From an uncultured SAR86 cluster bacterium (GTDB lineage Bacteria > Pseudomonadota > Gammaproteobacteria > Magnimaribacterales > D2472), in contig CABXUO010000005.1 of the NCBI GenBank assembly GCA_902515455.1, positions 1 through 54,829 of the forward strand: a stretch of DNA of 54,829 nt, in the 5' to 3' direction. Position 1 is the first letter of the stretch, and each line of letters opens with the position of its first letter. The position numbers and the translations under genes are program-made. The notes under the pieces are model-generated. The model had not been told where the DNA came from. It did no database searches and was given only the letters and a program-made list of their open reading frames with translations. Below are positions 1-8,402 of the stretch, piece by piece.

Positions 1-164
1 ATTCTTCGTATAAATCTTCTTCAAGAGGCTTTGGCTCATTTTCAAAAAAAACTATCAGACCAAGAAAATTTATTAACCCTAAGACAAAAGAAGAATCTTA
101 CTTAGGTGAAACCTCAATTATGCATTTTAAAGCATCGAAGAAGCTCCTGCATGCTCATGACTGA
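1..164 (+). CDS. ihfB: Integration host factor beta subunit, C-terminal part (5' truncated)
   Basis: The frame opening at base 3 encodes the last 53 residues of an HU/IHF-family DNA-bending protein; the start lies outside the window. Visible landmarks are RGFGSFS, then NPKT, then HFKASKKL near the end, which match the IHF-beta pattern RGFGSF / RNPKTG / HFKPGKEL. IHF-beta pairs with IHF-alpha to bend DNA in the nucleoid. The stop (162-164) overlaps the pyrF start, so the two genes are probably co-transcribed and translationally coupled. IHF beta is favoured over HU or IHF alpha because ihfB lies upstream of pyrF in many gammaproteobacteria; the fragment alone does not fully separate the paralogues. 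Confidence 0.8.
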   Translation, partial: SSYKSSSRGFGSFSKKTIRPRKFINPKTKEESYLGETSIMHFKASKKLLHAHD

Positions 165-831
165 TCCAAAAATTATTGTAGCAATTGATTCAAGCAATCA
201 AGAACAAGCACTAAATATTATTGACCAGCTGGATTCAGAGCTTTGCATGATTAAAATCGGAAGCGTTAACTTCAATTCTCTCGGTAATTTGTGTATAAAT
301 AAAGCCTTTGAAAAGGGATTTAAGATCTTTTTAGACCTTAAGCTGCACGACATTCCAAATACCGTAAAAGAATCAATCCTTGGATTGAAACACTATCCAA
401 TTTCTATGCTCACAATTCATACTTCAGGAGGTCTTGATATGATGCGTGCTGCCGTTGAGGGAGTTGAAGGGACAAACATAAAAATATTTGGTGTAACTGC
501 GTTGACTAGTTTATCTGATAGTGACTCTGAAAGAATTTTTCGAAGAGATATTCGCTCGCAGGTAAATTCTTTACTTGATTTGGCTGAGGAAGGAGGCATA
601 GATGGTGTTGTATGCTCACCGCAAGAATTAGAACTTCTTTCCAAAAGGAAGTCTCTATTATCAATTACTCCTGGAATAAGATTAAAAAATCTCCAAGATG
701 ATCAAAAAAGAGTTATGACACCTAAAGAGGCTGTTGAACTGGGAGCAGATTACATAGTCGTAGGAAGACCCATTACATCTTCAGAAAACATCAGCAAATC
801 CCTTAATGAAATATATCTAAGTATCCAATGA
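157..831 (+). CDS. pyrF: Orotidine 5'-phosphate decarboxylase
   Basis: Decarboxylates OMP to UMP, the last step of de novo pyrimidine synthesis, in the cytoplasm. About 224 residues, a TIM-barrel of normal family size. The catalytic signature DLKLHDIPNTV is present, with the Asp-Lys-Asp array, and so are the later strands ITPGIR and GADYIVVGRPIT that hold the phosphate. I chose the ATG at 157 (reading MTDPKIIVAID) because it matches the usual family N-terminus and overlaps the ihfB stop by 8 bases. An in-frame GTG at 106 would add 17 residues that are really ihfB read out of frame. The stop overlaps the pgi start (ATGA). Confidence 0.95.
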   Translation: MTDPKIIVAIDSSNQEQALNIIDQLDSELCMIKIGSVNFNSLGNLCINKAFEKGFKIFLDLKLHDIPNTVKESILGLKHYPISMLTIHTSGGLDMMRAAVEGVEGTNIKIFGVTALTSLSDSDSERIFRRDIRSQVNSLLDLAEEGGIDGVVCSPQELELLSKRKSLLSITPGIRLKNLQDDQKRVMTPKEAVELGADYIVVGRPITSSENISKSLNEIYLSIQ

Positions 832-2249
832 GCAAAAAAATATCTAATAATTTTGTTTATGAGGACGAGTATTTAAGTTTTGAATCTTACCTAAAAGATT
901 TCACTGAAGAAACATTTACGCAATTTGATTCAAAAGCAAACAAGCTTGGCTTGGAATCCAAAATAAAAGATCTAATGGATTCTAAAGTTGTAAATAAAAC
1001 AGAAGATCAAGCCGCACTTCACTCCGAATATAGGAAGTTATGTGGATTAGATGATGAGTCAGGATTATCAGATGATTTTATGAGTTCAGCCAAGAATTAT
1101 TATTTTGGTGATGTTGATTTTGGCGTTGATTTTTATAGCAACATTGAATCAGAATTAGATAAAGATTCTGATATCCCGGTAAATATTATTTCAATTGGTA
1201 TTGGCGGCTCATACGAGGGGCCAAAGTTGATGTTTGAAAGCAACAGATATCCAAATGGATATCATAAACATCCTGGATATGAGAGATTGAAGTTTGAGTT
1301 TTTAACAGGCCCCGATTTAGGCGAATTTGAAATCAAAGTTGAACATCTAAACCCTAAAAAAACTTTTTTTATTATATTTTCAAAATCATTTAAGACAATT
1401 GAAACAATTCAAATGTTGAAAGCAGCTCTAAACTGGTCAGGTGATAATGAAAAGTTTTTAGCATTAACTGCAAACATAGAAGAGCCAAAAAGATATGGAA
1501 TTTCTCATGTTCACACCTTTGATAAAGAGATTGGTGGCAGATATTCAATATGGTTAGAAGATATCGAGTCACTTTTTGGTGGTAGATGGATGACTAATGG
1601 CAGACTATTAACATCCGGAGGTCGAGCTGCAGATTATATGCTTCTTTCTGATAAAAAATATTTTAATTTTGTTAAGTATCTTGCATTCAGTGATATTTGG
1701 ATGAACAACTTTAATGGCAAGCATATCAGGTTAATTCTTTCATATATATGGAATCTTCGTTCGTTTCCAAATTACGCGCAGCAGTTAGAAATGGAATCTT
1801 TAGGAAAGCCAGCAAATACATCTTCAGAGTTTTCAAAGACTGGACAAGTTATATTTGGAGGTTATGGACCTATTGCTGAGCATTCATATCTTCAACTGCT
1901 TCATCAAGGTACTCAAGAACTATGCGCAGATATAATCGCTTCAGATAATAGTAAAAATGACCTCGAGTATGTTAAAGCTTTAACTCAAGCAAATTTACTT
2001 AGTGGAGGTGTAGATGGTTTACCTGAGAACGAAAAAATTAATGGTAATGTTCCTGTAAATTTATTTCTCATTAAAAAAAATGTTGCATTAGATAAAGGCA
2101 AAGACTGTATATTTGAAGAATCCCTTGGATATTTGATTGCAACTTGGGAGCACAGAACATTCATAACAGCTATGATGTTAGGAATAAATCCATTTGATCA
2201 ATATGGAGTTAATGCAGGTAAACAAGCTGTAAAAAAATTTCTTGATTGA
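828..2249 (+). CDS. pgi: Glucose-6-phosphate isomerase
   Basis: Interconverts glucose 6-phosphate and fructose 6-phosphate, feeding glycolysis and the sugar-nucleotide pathways encoded downstream. Family marks are ISIGIGGSYEGPK (sugar phosphate loop), EIGGRYSIW (signature 1 region, usually GGRFS), GGYGPIAEHSYLQLLHQGT (catalytic His region) and a C-terminal block WEHRTFITAMMLGINPFDQYGVNAGKQ, holding the conserved Lys. At 473 residues it is shorter than the roughly 550-residue enterobacterial enzyme but keeps the core motifs. It overlaps pyrF by 4 bases (ATGA) and uvrC by 1 base (TGATG), so it sits inside one tight operon. Confidence 0.95.
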   Translation: MSKKISNNFVYEDEYLSFESYLKDFTEETFTQFDSKANKLGLESKIKDLMDSKVVNKTEDQAALHSEYRKLCGLDDESGLSDDFMSSAKNYYFGDVDFGVDFYSNIESELDKDSDIPVNIISIGIGGSYEGPKLMFESNRYPNGYHKHPGYERLKFEFLTGPDLGEFEIKVEHLNPKKTFFIIFSKSFKTIETIQMLKAALNWSGDNEKFLALTANIEEPKRYGISHVHTFDKEIGGRYSIWLEDIESLFGGRWMTNGRLLTSGGRAADYMLLSDKKYFNFVKYLAFSDIWMNNFNGKHIRLILSYIWNLRSFPNYAQQLEMESLGKPANTSSEFSKTGQVIFGGYGPIAEHSYLQLLHQGTQELCADIIASDNSKNDLEYVKALTQANLLSGGVDGLPENEKINGNVPVNLFLIKKNVALDKGKDCIFEESLGYLIATWEHRTFITAMMLGINPFDQYGVNAGKQAVKKFLD

Positions 2250-4033
2250 TGGACTTAGATATAAAACACGTTCCTAATACTCCAGGAATATATAAGTTTT
2301 TTTCTAAAAATAAAATTATATATATCGGTAAGGCAAAGAATTTAAAAAAAAGAGTATCTTCATATTTTGGAAATTCTTTCAAGGACAGAAAAACTCACCA
2401 AATCAAATTCCTTACAGATAAAATTGAAACTTTTTCTACAACTACTGAGGCTGAGGCTCTTCTCTTAGAGCAATCCTTAATAAAAGAAAACTTGCCTCGC
2501 TTCAATATTCTCTTACGAGATGATAAAACTTACCCGTATGTGCACTTTTCAATGGATCATAAATATCCAAGCATAAGCATGAAGAGATCAAAACATGCTG
2601 TTTCAAAAAATTTTTTTGGGCCTTTTATAAGTGCTCAAGCTGTAAAATCAACAATCAAAGATTTGCAGAAGATTTATCAAATTAGAAACTGCAGTGATAC
2701 AACTTTTAATAACAGATCTCGACCCTGTATTGAGCATCAAATGCAACGATGCTCTGCTCCATGTGTAGATTTAATTTCTGAGTTTGACTATCAATCAGAT
2801 ATTGAAACTTCCCAACATTACCTTACATCAACAGGCAAAGAGACAAAATCATTAATGACCTCTCAGATGCATAAGCTTGCAGAGATGCAAGAATTTGAAA
2901 GAGCAAATGAAATTAAAAAAAGAATAAGAAGCTTGGATATTTTGCATCAAGAACAATCTTTCAACAGTTCTTTAGTAAGTGTTGATTTTTTTACATGTAT
3001 TTCAAAGTTAGACAGAACAGGTGTTTCTATATTGTCTGTAAGAGACGGAAAGATCAGGGGCACCAAAACACATTATTTAAAAGGAAATCAATTACATGAT
3101 GTTGACAACTTGGTTCAAAGCCTAATATTTTCTTATTATCAAAATAGTTTTTCACTGCCTAAGAAAATTTTTATAAATATCAAGCCAAGCAATCTTGTGC
3201 TTATACAGCAAGCAGTTAGGCTGAAATTTGGAAAAAAAATTTCAATCTCATCATACCTTAACTCCAATATGAGAAAGGTTGCTAAATTAGGAAAACTAAA
3301 TGCCAATCAGGTTATTGAAAATCGAATCGATCAATCTGATAGATATTCATTTGCCTTTAAGGATTTATTTTCAAATCTAGGCTTAACTAATAAAAATTTT
3401 TCAATAGAAGGTTTTGATGTAAGTCATCATAGTGGTCAGAATGCTGTAGCTTCTGCAGTAAGGTTTTCATCACACGGGCCCGAAAAAAAAATGTATAGGC
3501 TTTTTAACATACCGAAAGAATTATCTGGAAATGATACAGGATCAATTAAACACGTTCTCGAAAGAAGGATAAATAGAGCTAAATTAAATCCATTACCAGA
3601 TATTATTTTAATTGATGGAGGAGTGCTTCAGCTAGATGCAGCTTTAAGGGCTTTTTCAGCTTTTAGTAAAAAGTCGCCCATGATTCTGAGTATAGTCAAG
3701 GGTTCCAAAAGGGTAAGATCTACCGAAACAATTCTTTCTAAAAATGGAACAATAGAAATGCCAAAAGATAGTCCAGGTTATATATTGCTGCAGCAGATAA
3801 GAGATGAATCTCATAGATTTGCTATCACAAGTAATAGGAAGAAAAAAAATAAATCTATAAAGAAATCTTCTCTTGATAAGATTAAAGGTCTTGGACCAAA
3901 AAAGAAAAAGAATTTAATGAATTACTTTAAATCTATTGAGTCAATTAAAAAAGCTTCAGTAAATGATTTATGTAACGTCTCAGGAATAAGTATTAAACTA
4001 GCTATGGAGATAAAATCATTTTATAAATTATGA
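2249..4033 (+). CDS. uvrC: Excinuclease ABC subunit C
   Basis: Makes both incisions around a lesion in nucleotide excision repair, acting with UvrA and UvrB. Domain order is clear: N-terminal GIY-YIG nuclease (GIYKFF ... IIYIGKAKNLKKRV, residues about 13-40), UVR motif (EFERANEIKKRIRSL, about 210-225) that binds UvrB, RNase H-like endonuclease domain (FDVSHHSGQNAVAS, about residue 390; IILIDGG, about 455), and C-terminal helix-hairpin-helix (IKGLGPKKKKNLM ... VSGISIKLAMEI). About 594 residues, normal for the family. The ATG at 2249 overlaps the pgi stop as TGATG and is preferred to an in-frame TTG one codon earlier. Confidence 0.96.
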   Translation: MDLDIKHVPNTPGIYKFFSKNKIIYIGKAKNLKKRVSSYFGNSFKDRKTHQIKFLTDKIETFSTTTEAEALLLEQSLIKENLPRFNILLRDDKTYPYVHFSMDHKYPSISMKRSKHAVSKNFFGPFISAQAVKSTIKDLQKIYQIRNCSDTTFNNRSRPCIEHQMQRCSAPCVDLISEFDYQSDIETSQHYLTSTGKETKSLMTSQMHKLAEMQEFERANEIKKRIRSLDILHQEQSFNSSLVSVDFFTCISKLDRTGVSILSVRDGKIRGTKTHYLKGNQLHDVDNLVQSLIFSYYQNSFSLPKKIFINIKPSNLVLIQQAVRLKFGKKISISSYLNSNMRKVAKLGKLNANQVIENRIDQSDRYSFAFKDLFSNLGLTNKNFSIEGFDVSHHSGQNAVASAVRFSSHGPEKKMYRLFNIPKELSGNDTGSIKHVLERRINRAKLNPLPDIILIDGGVLQLDAALRAFSAFSKKSPMILSIVKGSKRVRSTETILSKNGTIEMPKDSPGYILLQQIRDESHRFAITSNRKKKNKSIKKSSLDKIKGLGPKKKKNLMNYFKSIESIKKASVNDLCNVSGISIKLAMEIKSFYKL

Positions 4034-4566
4034 ATCTGTTTATTCAATTACTTACCTATTTTAGGATCATAGCTGCTCCAGCAATTTTCATATTAATTAC
4101 TGTATTGAATTTCTATGGATGGGCATTGTTATTATTTATGCTAGCAAGTGCATCTGATTACTGGGATGGTTTTTTAGCTAGAAAATATAAACTTGAATCA
4201 ACTGTCGGAGCCGTCCTTGATCCTATTGCGGATAAAATACTTGTAGCTTTTTTAATTCTGGCATTAAGTATAGAACTCTCCAGTATCTTTGTTGGATTTG
4301 CAGGAGGACTAATTTTAGCAAGAGAGTTTTGGGTTGGTGCACTAAGAGATTTAAATGCTAGAAATCAAAATACTGAGGCCACGAAAGTATCTCCTCTTGC
4401 TAAAATCAAAACTACCATTCAATTTATAGCTCTTCTATCTTTTTTATTAGGTTTATATCTGAACAATATGTTAATAATTTTTTTATCGAATTTCTTTCTC
4501 TTTTTATCATTAATAATTACTCTTCAAACAGGAGTTTCATATACAATGGCAACATTTAAAAAGTAA
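4030..4566 (+). CDS. pgsA: CDP-diacylglycerol--glycerol-3-phosphate 3-phosphatidyltransferase
   Basis: Makes phosphatidylglycerol phosphate from CDP-diacylglycerol and glycerol 3-phosphate in the inner membrane. The CDP-alcohol phosphatidyltransferase signature D-x2-DG-x2-AR-x8-G-x3-D-x3-D is seen as DYWDGFLARKY followed by GAVLDPIADK. At 178 residues with several hydrophobic segments it has the normal size. It overlaps uvrC by 4 bases (ATGA). The uvrC-pgsA-tRNA order is the same as in Escherichia coli. The TAA stop ends at 4566 and the tRNA-Cys begins at the next base, so the transcript must be processed right at the stop codon. Confidence 0.95.
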   Translation: MNLFIQLLTYFRIIAAPAIFILITVLNFYGWALLLFMLASASDYWDGFLARKYKLESTVGAVLDPIADKILVAFLILALSIELSSIFVGFAGGLILAREFWVGALRDLNARNQNTEATKVSPLAKIKTTIQFIALLSFLLGLYLNNMLIIFLSNFFLFLSLIITLQTGVSYTMATFKK

Positions 4567-4640
4567 GGCTGGATGGCAGAGTGGTTATGCAGCGGCCTGC
4601 AAAGCCGTTTACGCCGGTTCGATTCCGGCTTCAGCCTCCA
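4567..4640 (+). tRNA. tRNA-Cys(GCA)
   Basis: A 74-base cloverleaf with encoded CCA. The acceptor stem pairs GGCTGGA with TTCAGCC (one G-T pair), discriminator T. The anticodon stem 4592-4596 pairs with 4604-4608 around a CTGCAAA loop, putting anticodon GCA at 4599-4601. The T arm holds GGTTCGATTCC. It starts at the base after the pgsA stop and is the last housekeeping element before the polysaccharide region. Confidence 0.97.
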
Positions 4641-4693
4641 ACAACATAGTTAATGATAAAATAATACAATATTTAAAATTGATTAAATAATTA

Positions 4694-5704
4694 ATGATGA
4701 AAAATAAATTAGCCAATTCAACTATTCTTATTACCGGAGGCACAGGTTCTTTTGGAAATGCATTTGTGCCTCTTACCCTTGAAAAATATAACCCAAAAAA
4801 AATTATTATTTTTTCAAGAGACGAGATGAAGCAATGGAATATGGCCCAGAAATTTAAAGATGATACTAGGGTACGTTTTTTTATTGGTGATGTAAGAGAT
4901 AAGGATAGGCTATATAGAGCCCTTGATGGAGTTGATTATATTGTTCATGCTGCTGCAACAAAAATTGTGCCTACTGCAGAATACAATCCTTTTGAATGCA
5001 TTAAAACAAATGTTATAGGAGCTATGAATATTATTGATGCTGCAATTGATAAAGGCGTAAAGGATGTGGTTGCTCTATCAACAGATAAGGCTAGTAGCCC
5101 AATTAATTTATATGGAGCATCTAAGTTGGCTTCTGATAAAATGTTTGTTGCTGGTAATGCTTACTCTGGAGAACACTCGTCTAAATTCTCTGTTGTCAGA
5201 TATGGAAATGTCATGGGCTCAAGAGGTTCAGTTATTCCATTTTTTTATCATCAAAAAGATTCTAAGACATTACCTATTACAGATCCCCGAATGACAAGAT
5301 TTATGATTTCCCTTGAGGATGGAGTCGAGTTAGTCTGGAAAGCCTTTGAGGATATGTGTGGAGGAGAAATTTATGTAAAGAAAATTCCTTCAATTAAAAT
5401 CACTGACCTAGCCAAAATAATTGCTCCTGATGCATCTCATGAAATTATTGGCATAAGACCAGGCGAAAAACTCCATGAGCAAATGATAAGCATGGAAGAT
5501 GCGCTATCTACCTATGAATATAATGATCATTTTAAGATTTTGCCTGTAATTAATGATTGGGGTTCAGATGTTAATAGAATACAAGACGGCAAAAAAGTCG
5601 ATGAAAATTTTGTATATTCTAGTGAAACAAATACAGAATGGGTTGGAGAAGAAGAAATGACCGAATGGATTGAATTAAATAAACATAAATTAGGAAATAT
5701 ATAA
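4694..5704 (+). CDS. pseB: UDP-N-acetylglucosamine 4,6-dehydratase (inverting), PseB-like
   Basis: NAD(P)-dependent extended SDR that removes water from UDP-GlcNAc and inverts C5, the first step to pseudaminic-type nonulosonic acids. The Rossmann motif TGGTGSFG is at the N-terminus (residues about 14-21). IIFSRDEMKQW, NPFECIKTNVIGA and LSTDKASSPINLYGASKLASDK follow the PseB/FlaA1 pattern, with the Lys of STDKA and YxxxK. The C-terminal IGIRPGEKLHEQMIS is also typical. 336 residues, full length. First gene of the polysaccharide region, 53 bases after the tRNA. A second ATG one codon downstream is possible. The next pathway enzyme, aminotransferase PseC, is not found in the window. Confidence 0.92.
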   Translation: MMKNKLANSTILITGGTGSFGNAFVPLTLEKYNPKKIIIFSRDEMKQWNMAQKFKDDTRVRFFIGDVRDKDRLYRALDGVDYIVHAAATKIVPTAEYNPFECIKTNVIGAMNIIDAAIDKGVKDVVALSTDKASSPINLYGASKLASDKMFVAGNAYSGEHSSKFSVVRYGNVMGSRGSVIPFFYHQKDSKTLPITDPRMTRFMISLEDGVELVWKAFEDMCGGEIYVKKIPSIKITDLAKIIAPDASHEIIGIRPGEKLHEQMISMEDALSTYEYNDHFKILPVINDWGSDVNRIQDGKKVDENFVYSSETNTEWVGEEEMTEWIELNKHKLGNI

Positions 5705-5757
5705 TCGATTGAATAATTTATGTGCAAAGATACATTTCCTTAATAATGGATTGATCT

Positions 5758-6450
5758 GTGAGTAATGTAGCTATTATTCCTGCTAGAGGAGGAAGCAAGA
5801 GAATTCCTAGAAAGAATATCAAGGAATTTTGTGGCAAGCCCATGATATCTTGGTCAATAAATATAGCTAGGCAATCTGGCTTATTTAAAGAAGTTATAGT
5901 TTCCAGTGATGATGATGAAATTATAGAGATTGCAAAAAATAATGGTGCTGAAGTTCCTTTTATCAGACCAGCTTCTATTTCTGACGATTTTTCGACTACA
6001 CATGATGTTATCTCACACGCTGTAAATTTTTTAGATCAGTCAAACTTTCAATTTGATTTTGCATGTTGCATCTATCCATGTTCGCCATTTATTCGTATTC
6101 AAGATCTGTACGAAGGTTTAAACATTATTAAACAAAAAAAAGATTTTTACTCATATCCCATAACTGAGTATTCTCATCCAATTAGTAGGGCTATAGAAAT
6201 ATCTGAGGATAAAAAAATTAAGATGATTGAAGCAAATAATGAAAAACGAAGAACTCAAGATTGTTCATTATATTTCCATGATGCAGGCCAATTTTACTGG
6301 GGCTCTAAAGATACATGGCTTAAGGTAGACCAAATGCACTCTAATGCATTTGGAATTCCTATACCAAATTGGAGAGTGGTTGACATTGATTGTCCGGATG
6401 ATTGGAAAAGAGCAGAGATAACTTTTAAGACTCTTAATCAACATGAATAA
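5758..6450 (+). CDS. pseF: Acylneuraminate/pseudaminic acid cytidylyltransferase, PseF-like
   Basis: Activates a nonulosonic acid with CTP to give the CMP-sugar used by glycosyltransferases. The N-terminus IPARGGSKRIPRKNIKEF is the CMP-NeuAc synthetase nucleotide-binding signature; VSSDDDEI, CCIYPCSPF and the C-terminal DIDCPDDW are further family marks. 230 residues, the usual PseF length. The start is GTG at 5758, since the family signature begins five residues in. It overlaps the following RmlD-like gene by 8 bases. The substrate (pseudaminic, legionaminic or a variant) cannot be read from sequence alone; pairing with PseB- and PseI-like genes favours a pseudaminic type. Confidence 0.9.
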   Translation: MSNVAIIPARGGSKRIPRKNIKEFCGKPMISWSINIARQSGLFKEVIVSSDDDEIIEIAKNNGAEVPFIRPASISDDFSTTHDVISHAVNFLDQSNFQFDFACCIYPCSPFIRIQDLYEGLNIIKQKKDFYSYPITEYSHPISRAIEISEDKKIKMIEANNEKRRTQDCSLYFHDAGQFYWGSKDTWLKVDQMHSNAFGIPIPNWRVVDIDCPDDWKRAEITFKTLNQHE

Positions 6451-7333
6451 AAAAATTCTTATACTAGGTTCTTCAGGCTTACTGGGTTCTTCTCTAAGAA
6501 ATTATTTTAAAAATAATAATACTCAAGTCCTATGTCATTCTCGCAAATCAGATTCAAAATTTTCAGTAGATCTAACTATTGCAAAAGATACGCTTGAAAT
6601 GTTATCCGAAGTCAAGCCTGACATTATAATCAATCTAGCAGGCATGACCGATGTAAATTTGTGCGAAAAGAATCCTAATCTGGCATATGTTTCCAATGTC
6701 AAAATTATCGAAAATATTAAATTATATTTAATGCTCAAAAGTAGCACATGCCATTTAATTCATATCTCCACTGACCACATATATGATTCATCTAATAACA
6801 GCCACGAAAATGAAGTTGCAATAAAAAACTATTACGCTTTCTCAAAGTATGCTGGGGAACTAGCTGCGATGTCAATTCCAATGAATGTCTCCGTAATTAG
6901 AACTAATTTTTTCGGATTAAGTCTATGTGAGGGAAGAAAAAGTTTTACTGACTGGTTGTATGAGTCAGGACGAAATAAAACAAAAATAAATGTCTTTGAT
7001 GACGTAAAGTTTTCTCCATTGTCAATGAAATCATTATCAAAATATATCAGTCTAATAATTGAGCATGGTCCAATCGGCATTATGAACCTTGGCTCAAGAG
7101 ATGGAATGAGTAAAGCTGATTTTTCCTTTCTATTTATTGAAAAATTGGGCCTAGATTGTTCATTTATGACCAGGCTTAACTCAACCGATTTGGATCAATA
7201 CACAAAAATATCAAGGCCATTTGATATGAGAATGGATTCGACTAATTTCGAAAAAACTTTTAATCTTAAATTACCAACACTTTTAAGAGAAATAGAATCT
7301 GTTAAAGAGGATTATTATGAAAAAAACAAATAA
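6443..7333 (+). CDS. RmlD-like SDR family sugar reductase/epimerase
   Basis: An extended SDR of the dTDP-4-dehydrorhamnose reductase type. The Rossmann motif is ILGSSGLLGSSL at the N-terminus; PDIIINLAGMTDVNLCEKNP, HISTDHIYD and the YxxxK of YYAFSKYAGELA are the usual active-site elements. 296 residues, normal length. It lies between the cytidylyltransferase and the nonulosonic acid synthase and overlaps both by several bases, so it probably works on an intermediate of that sugar. No such step exists in the textbook pseudaminic acid pathway. It is separate from the true rfbD at 41455. The substrate is unknown. Confidence 0.8.
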   Translation: MNKKILILGSSGLLGSSLRNYFKNNNTQVLCHSRKSDSKFSVDLTIAKDTLEMLSEVKPDIIINLAGMTDVNLCEKNPNLAYVSNVKIIENIKLYLMLKSSTCHLIHISTDHIYDSSNNSHENEVAIKNYYAFSKYAGELAAMSIPMNVSVIRTNFFGLSLCEGRKSFTDWLYESGRNKTKINVFDDVKFSPLSMKSLSKYISLIIEHGPIGIMNLGSRDGMSKADFSFLFIEKLGLDCSFMTRLNSTDLDQYTKISRPFDMRMDSTNFEKTFNLKLPTLLREIESVKEDYYEKNK

Positions 7334-8402
7334 AATTATAGAAATAAATGGAAAAAAAATTGGTATTGATTTTCCAACATATTTTATTGCGGATATTGCA
7401 GCCAGTCATGATGGAGAGCTTAGTAGAGCAATTGATTTAATATATCAGTGCGCTGAAAAAGGTGCTGATGCGGCAAAATTCCAACATTTTCAAGCTGAAA
7501 CTATAGTAAGTGATTATGGTTTTAAGAGTCTTGGATCTCAGAAGTCTCATCAATCAAAGTGGAAAAAATCTGTTTTTGAAGTATATAAAGACGCATCTGT
7601 TCCATTTGAGTGGACTCAGAAACTTAAAGAGGCAGCAGACGATGCTGGAATTGATTTTTTTACAAGCCCATATTCATTAGAGCTAGTCGACAAAGTAGAA
7701 GAATATGTTTGTGCTTACAAAATTGGCTCAGGTGATCTTACTTGGCATGAAATAATTTCATATATAGCAAAAAAAAATAAACCATACATTTTAGCGACAG
7801 GAGCGTCGTCAATGAATGATGTCATTGAGGCTGTCAGTGTAGGATTAAAATACAATCAAGAATTTTGTTTAATGCAATGTAATACAAATTACACAGCCAG
7901 TGAAGATAATTTCAATTATATTAATTTAAATGTTTTAAAATCATTTCAAAAACAGTTTCCGGGAATCGTTTTAGGATTAAGTGATCATACCCCTGGTCAC
8001 TCCACTGTTTTAGGTTCTGTTGCTTTGGGTGCAAGAGTTATTGAGAAGCACTTTACCGATGACAATTTCAGAGATGGCCCTGATCATTTATTTTCAATGA
8101 ATCCTAAATCTTGGGATGAGATGGTTAAAAGCACGAGAGAGTTAGAGGCCTCACTTGGCTCAGGAGTAAAAATTGTTGAGGATAACGAAAAGGAAACTGT
8201 TATCCTTCAAAGAAGAGCAATTTGTGCAAAACAAAATTTAAAGAAAGGTACTATTTTAGATGCAGAGAATACATTTCCTTTGAGACCTATTCCAGATGAC
8301 GGTATACCGCCATATCAAGTGAATAAGATTCTAGGCAAAAAGTTAACCAATGATGTTCAAGAAGGGGAATACATTAAGTGGACAGATCTAGAGTTGCAAT
8401 AA
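7317..8402 (+). CDS. pseI: Nonulosonic acid synthase, PseI/NeuB family, with SAF domain
   Basis: Condenses a 6-carbon amino sugar with phosphoenolpyruvate to form a nine-carbon nonulosonic acid. The TIM barrel starts at ADIAASHDGELSRA and contains FFTSPYSLELVD, YKIGSGDLTWHE, LATGASSM, GLSDHTPGHS and IEKHFTDD with DGPDHLFS, all standard NeuB-family stretches. A C-terminal SAF/antifreeze-like domain (about residues 295-355) has RRAICAKQNLKKG and LRPIPDDGI. 361 residues, full length. The ATG at 7317 overlaps the upstream gene by 17 bases. PseI and LegI are hard to separate by eye; the PseB-like neighbour favours PseI. Confidence 0.9.
   Translation: MKKTNKIIEINGKKIGIDFPTYFIADIAASHDGELSRAIDLIYQCAEKGADAAKFQHFQAETIVSDYGFKSLGSQKSHQSKWKKSVFEVYKDASVPFEWTQKLKEAADDAGIDFFTSPYSLELVDKVEEYVCAYKIGSGDLTWHEIISYIAKKNKPYILATGASSMNDVIEAVSVGLKYNQEFCLMQCNTNYTASEDNFNYINLNVLKSFQKQFPGIVLGLSDHTPGHSTVLGSVALGARVIEKHFTDDNFRDGPDHLFSMNPKSWDEMVKSTRELEASLGSGVKIVEDNEKETVILQRRAICAKQNLKKGTILDAENTFPLRPIPDDGIPPYQVNKILGKKLTNDVQEGEYIKWTDLELQ

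Noticed and set aside
1..105. Open frame 1 to the TAG at 103-105 as the upstream gene
   Set aside because: Frame 3 gives a clear IHF-beta C-terminus over the same bases; frame 1 gives no recognisable motif.
106..156. GTG start at 106 for pyrF, giving an N-terminal extension
   Set aside because: These codons overlap the ihfB coding end in another frame, and the family N-terminus begins at the ATG at 157.
4641..4693. Phage or island attachment site next to tRNA-Cys
   Set aside because: No integrase and no second copy of the tRNA 3' end was seen in the window.
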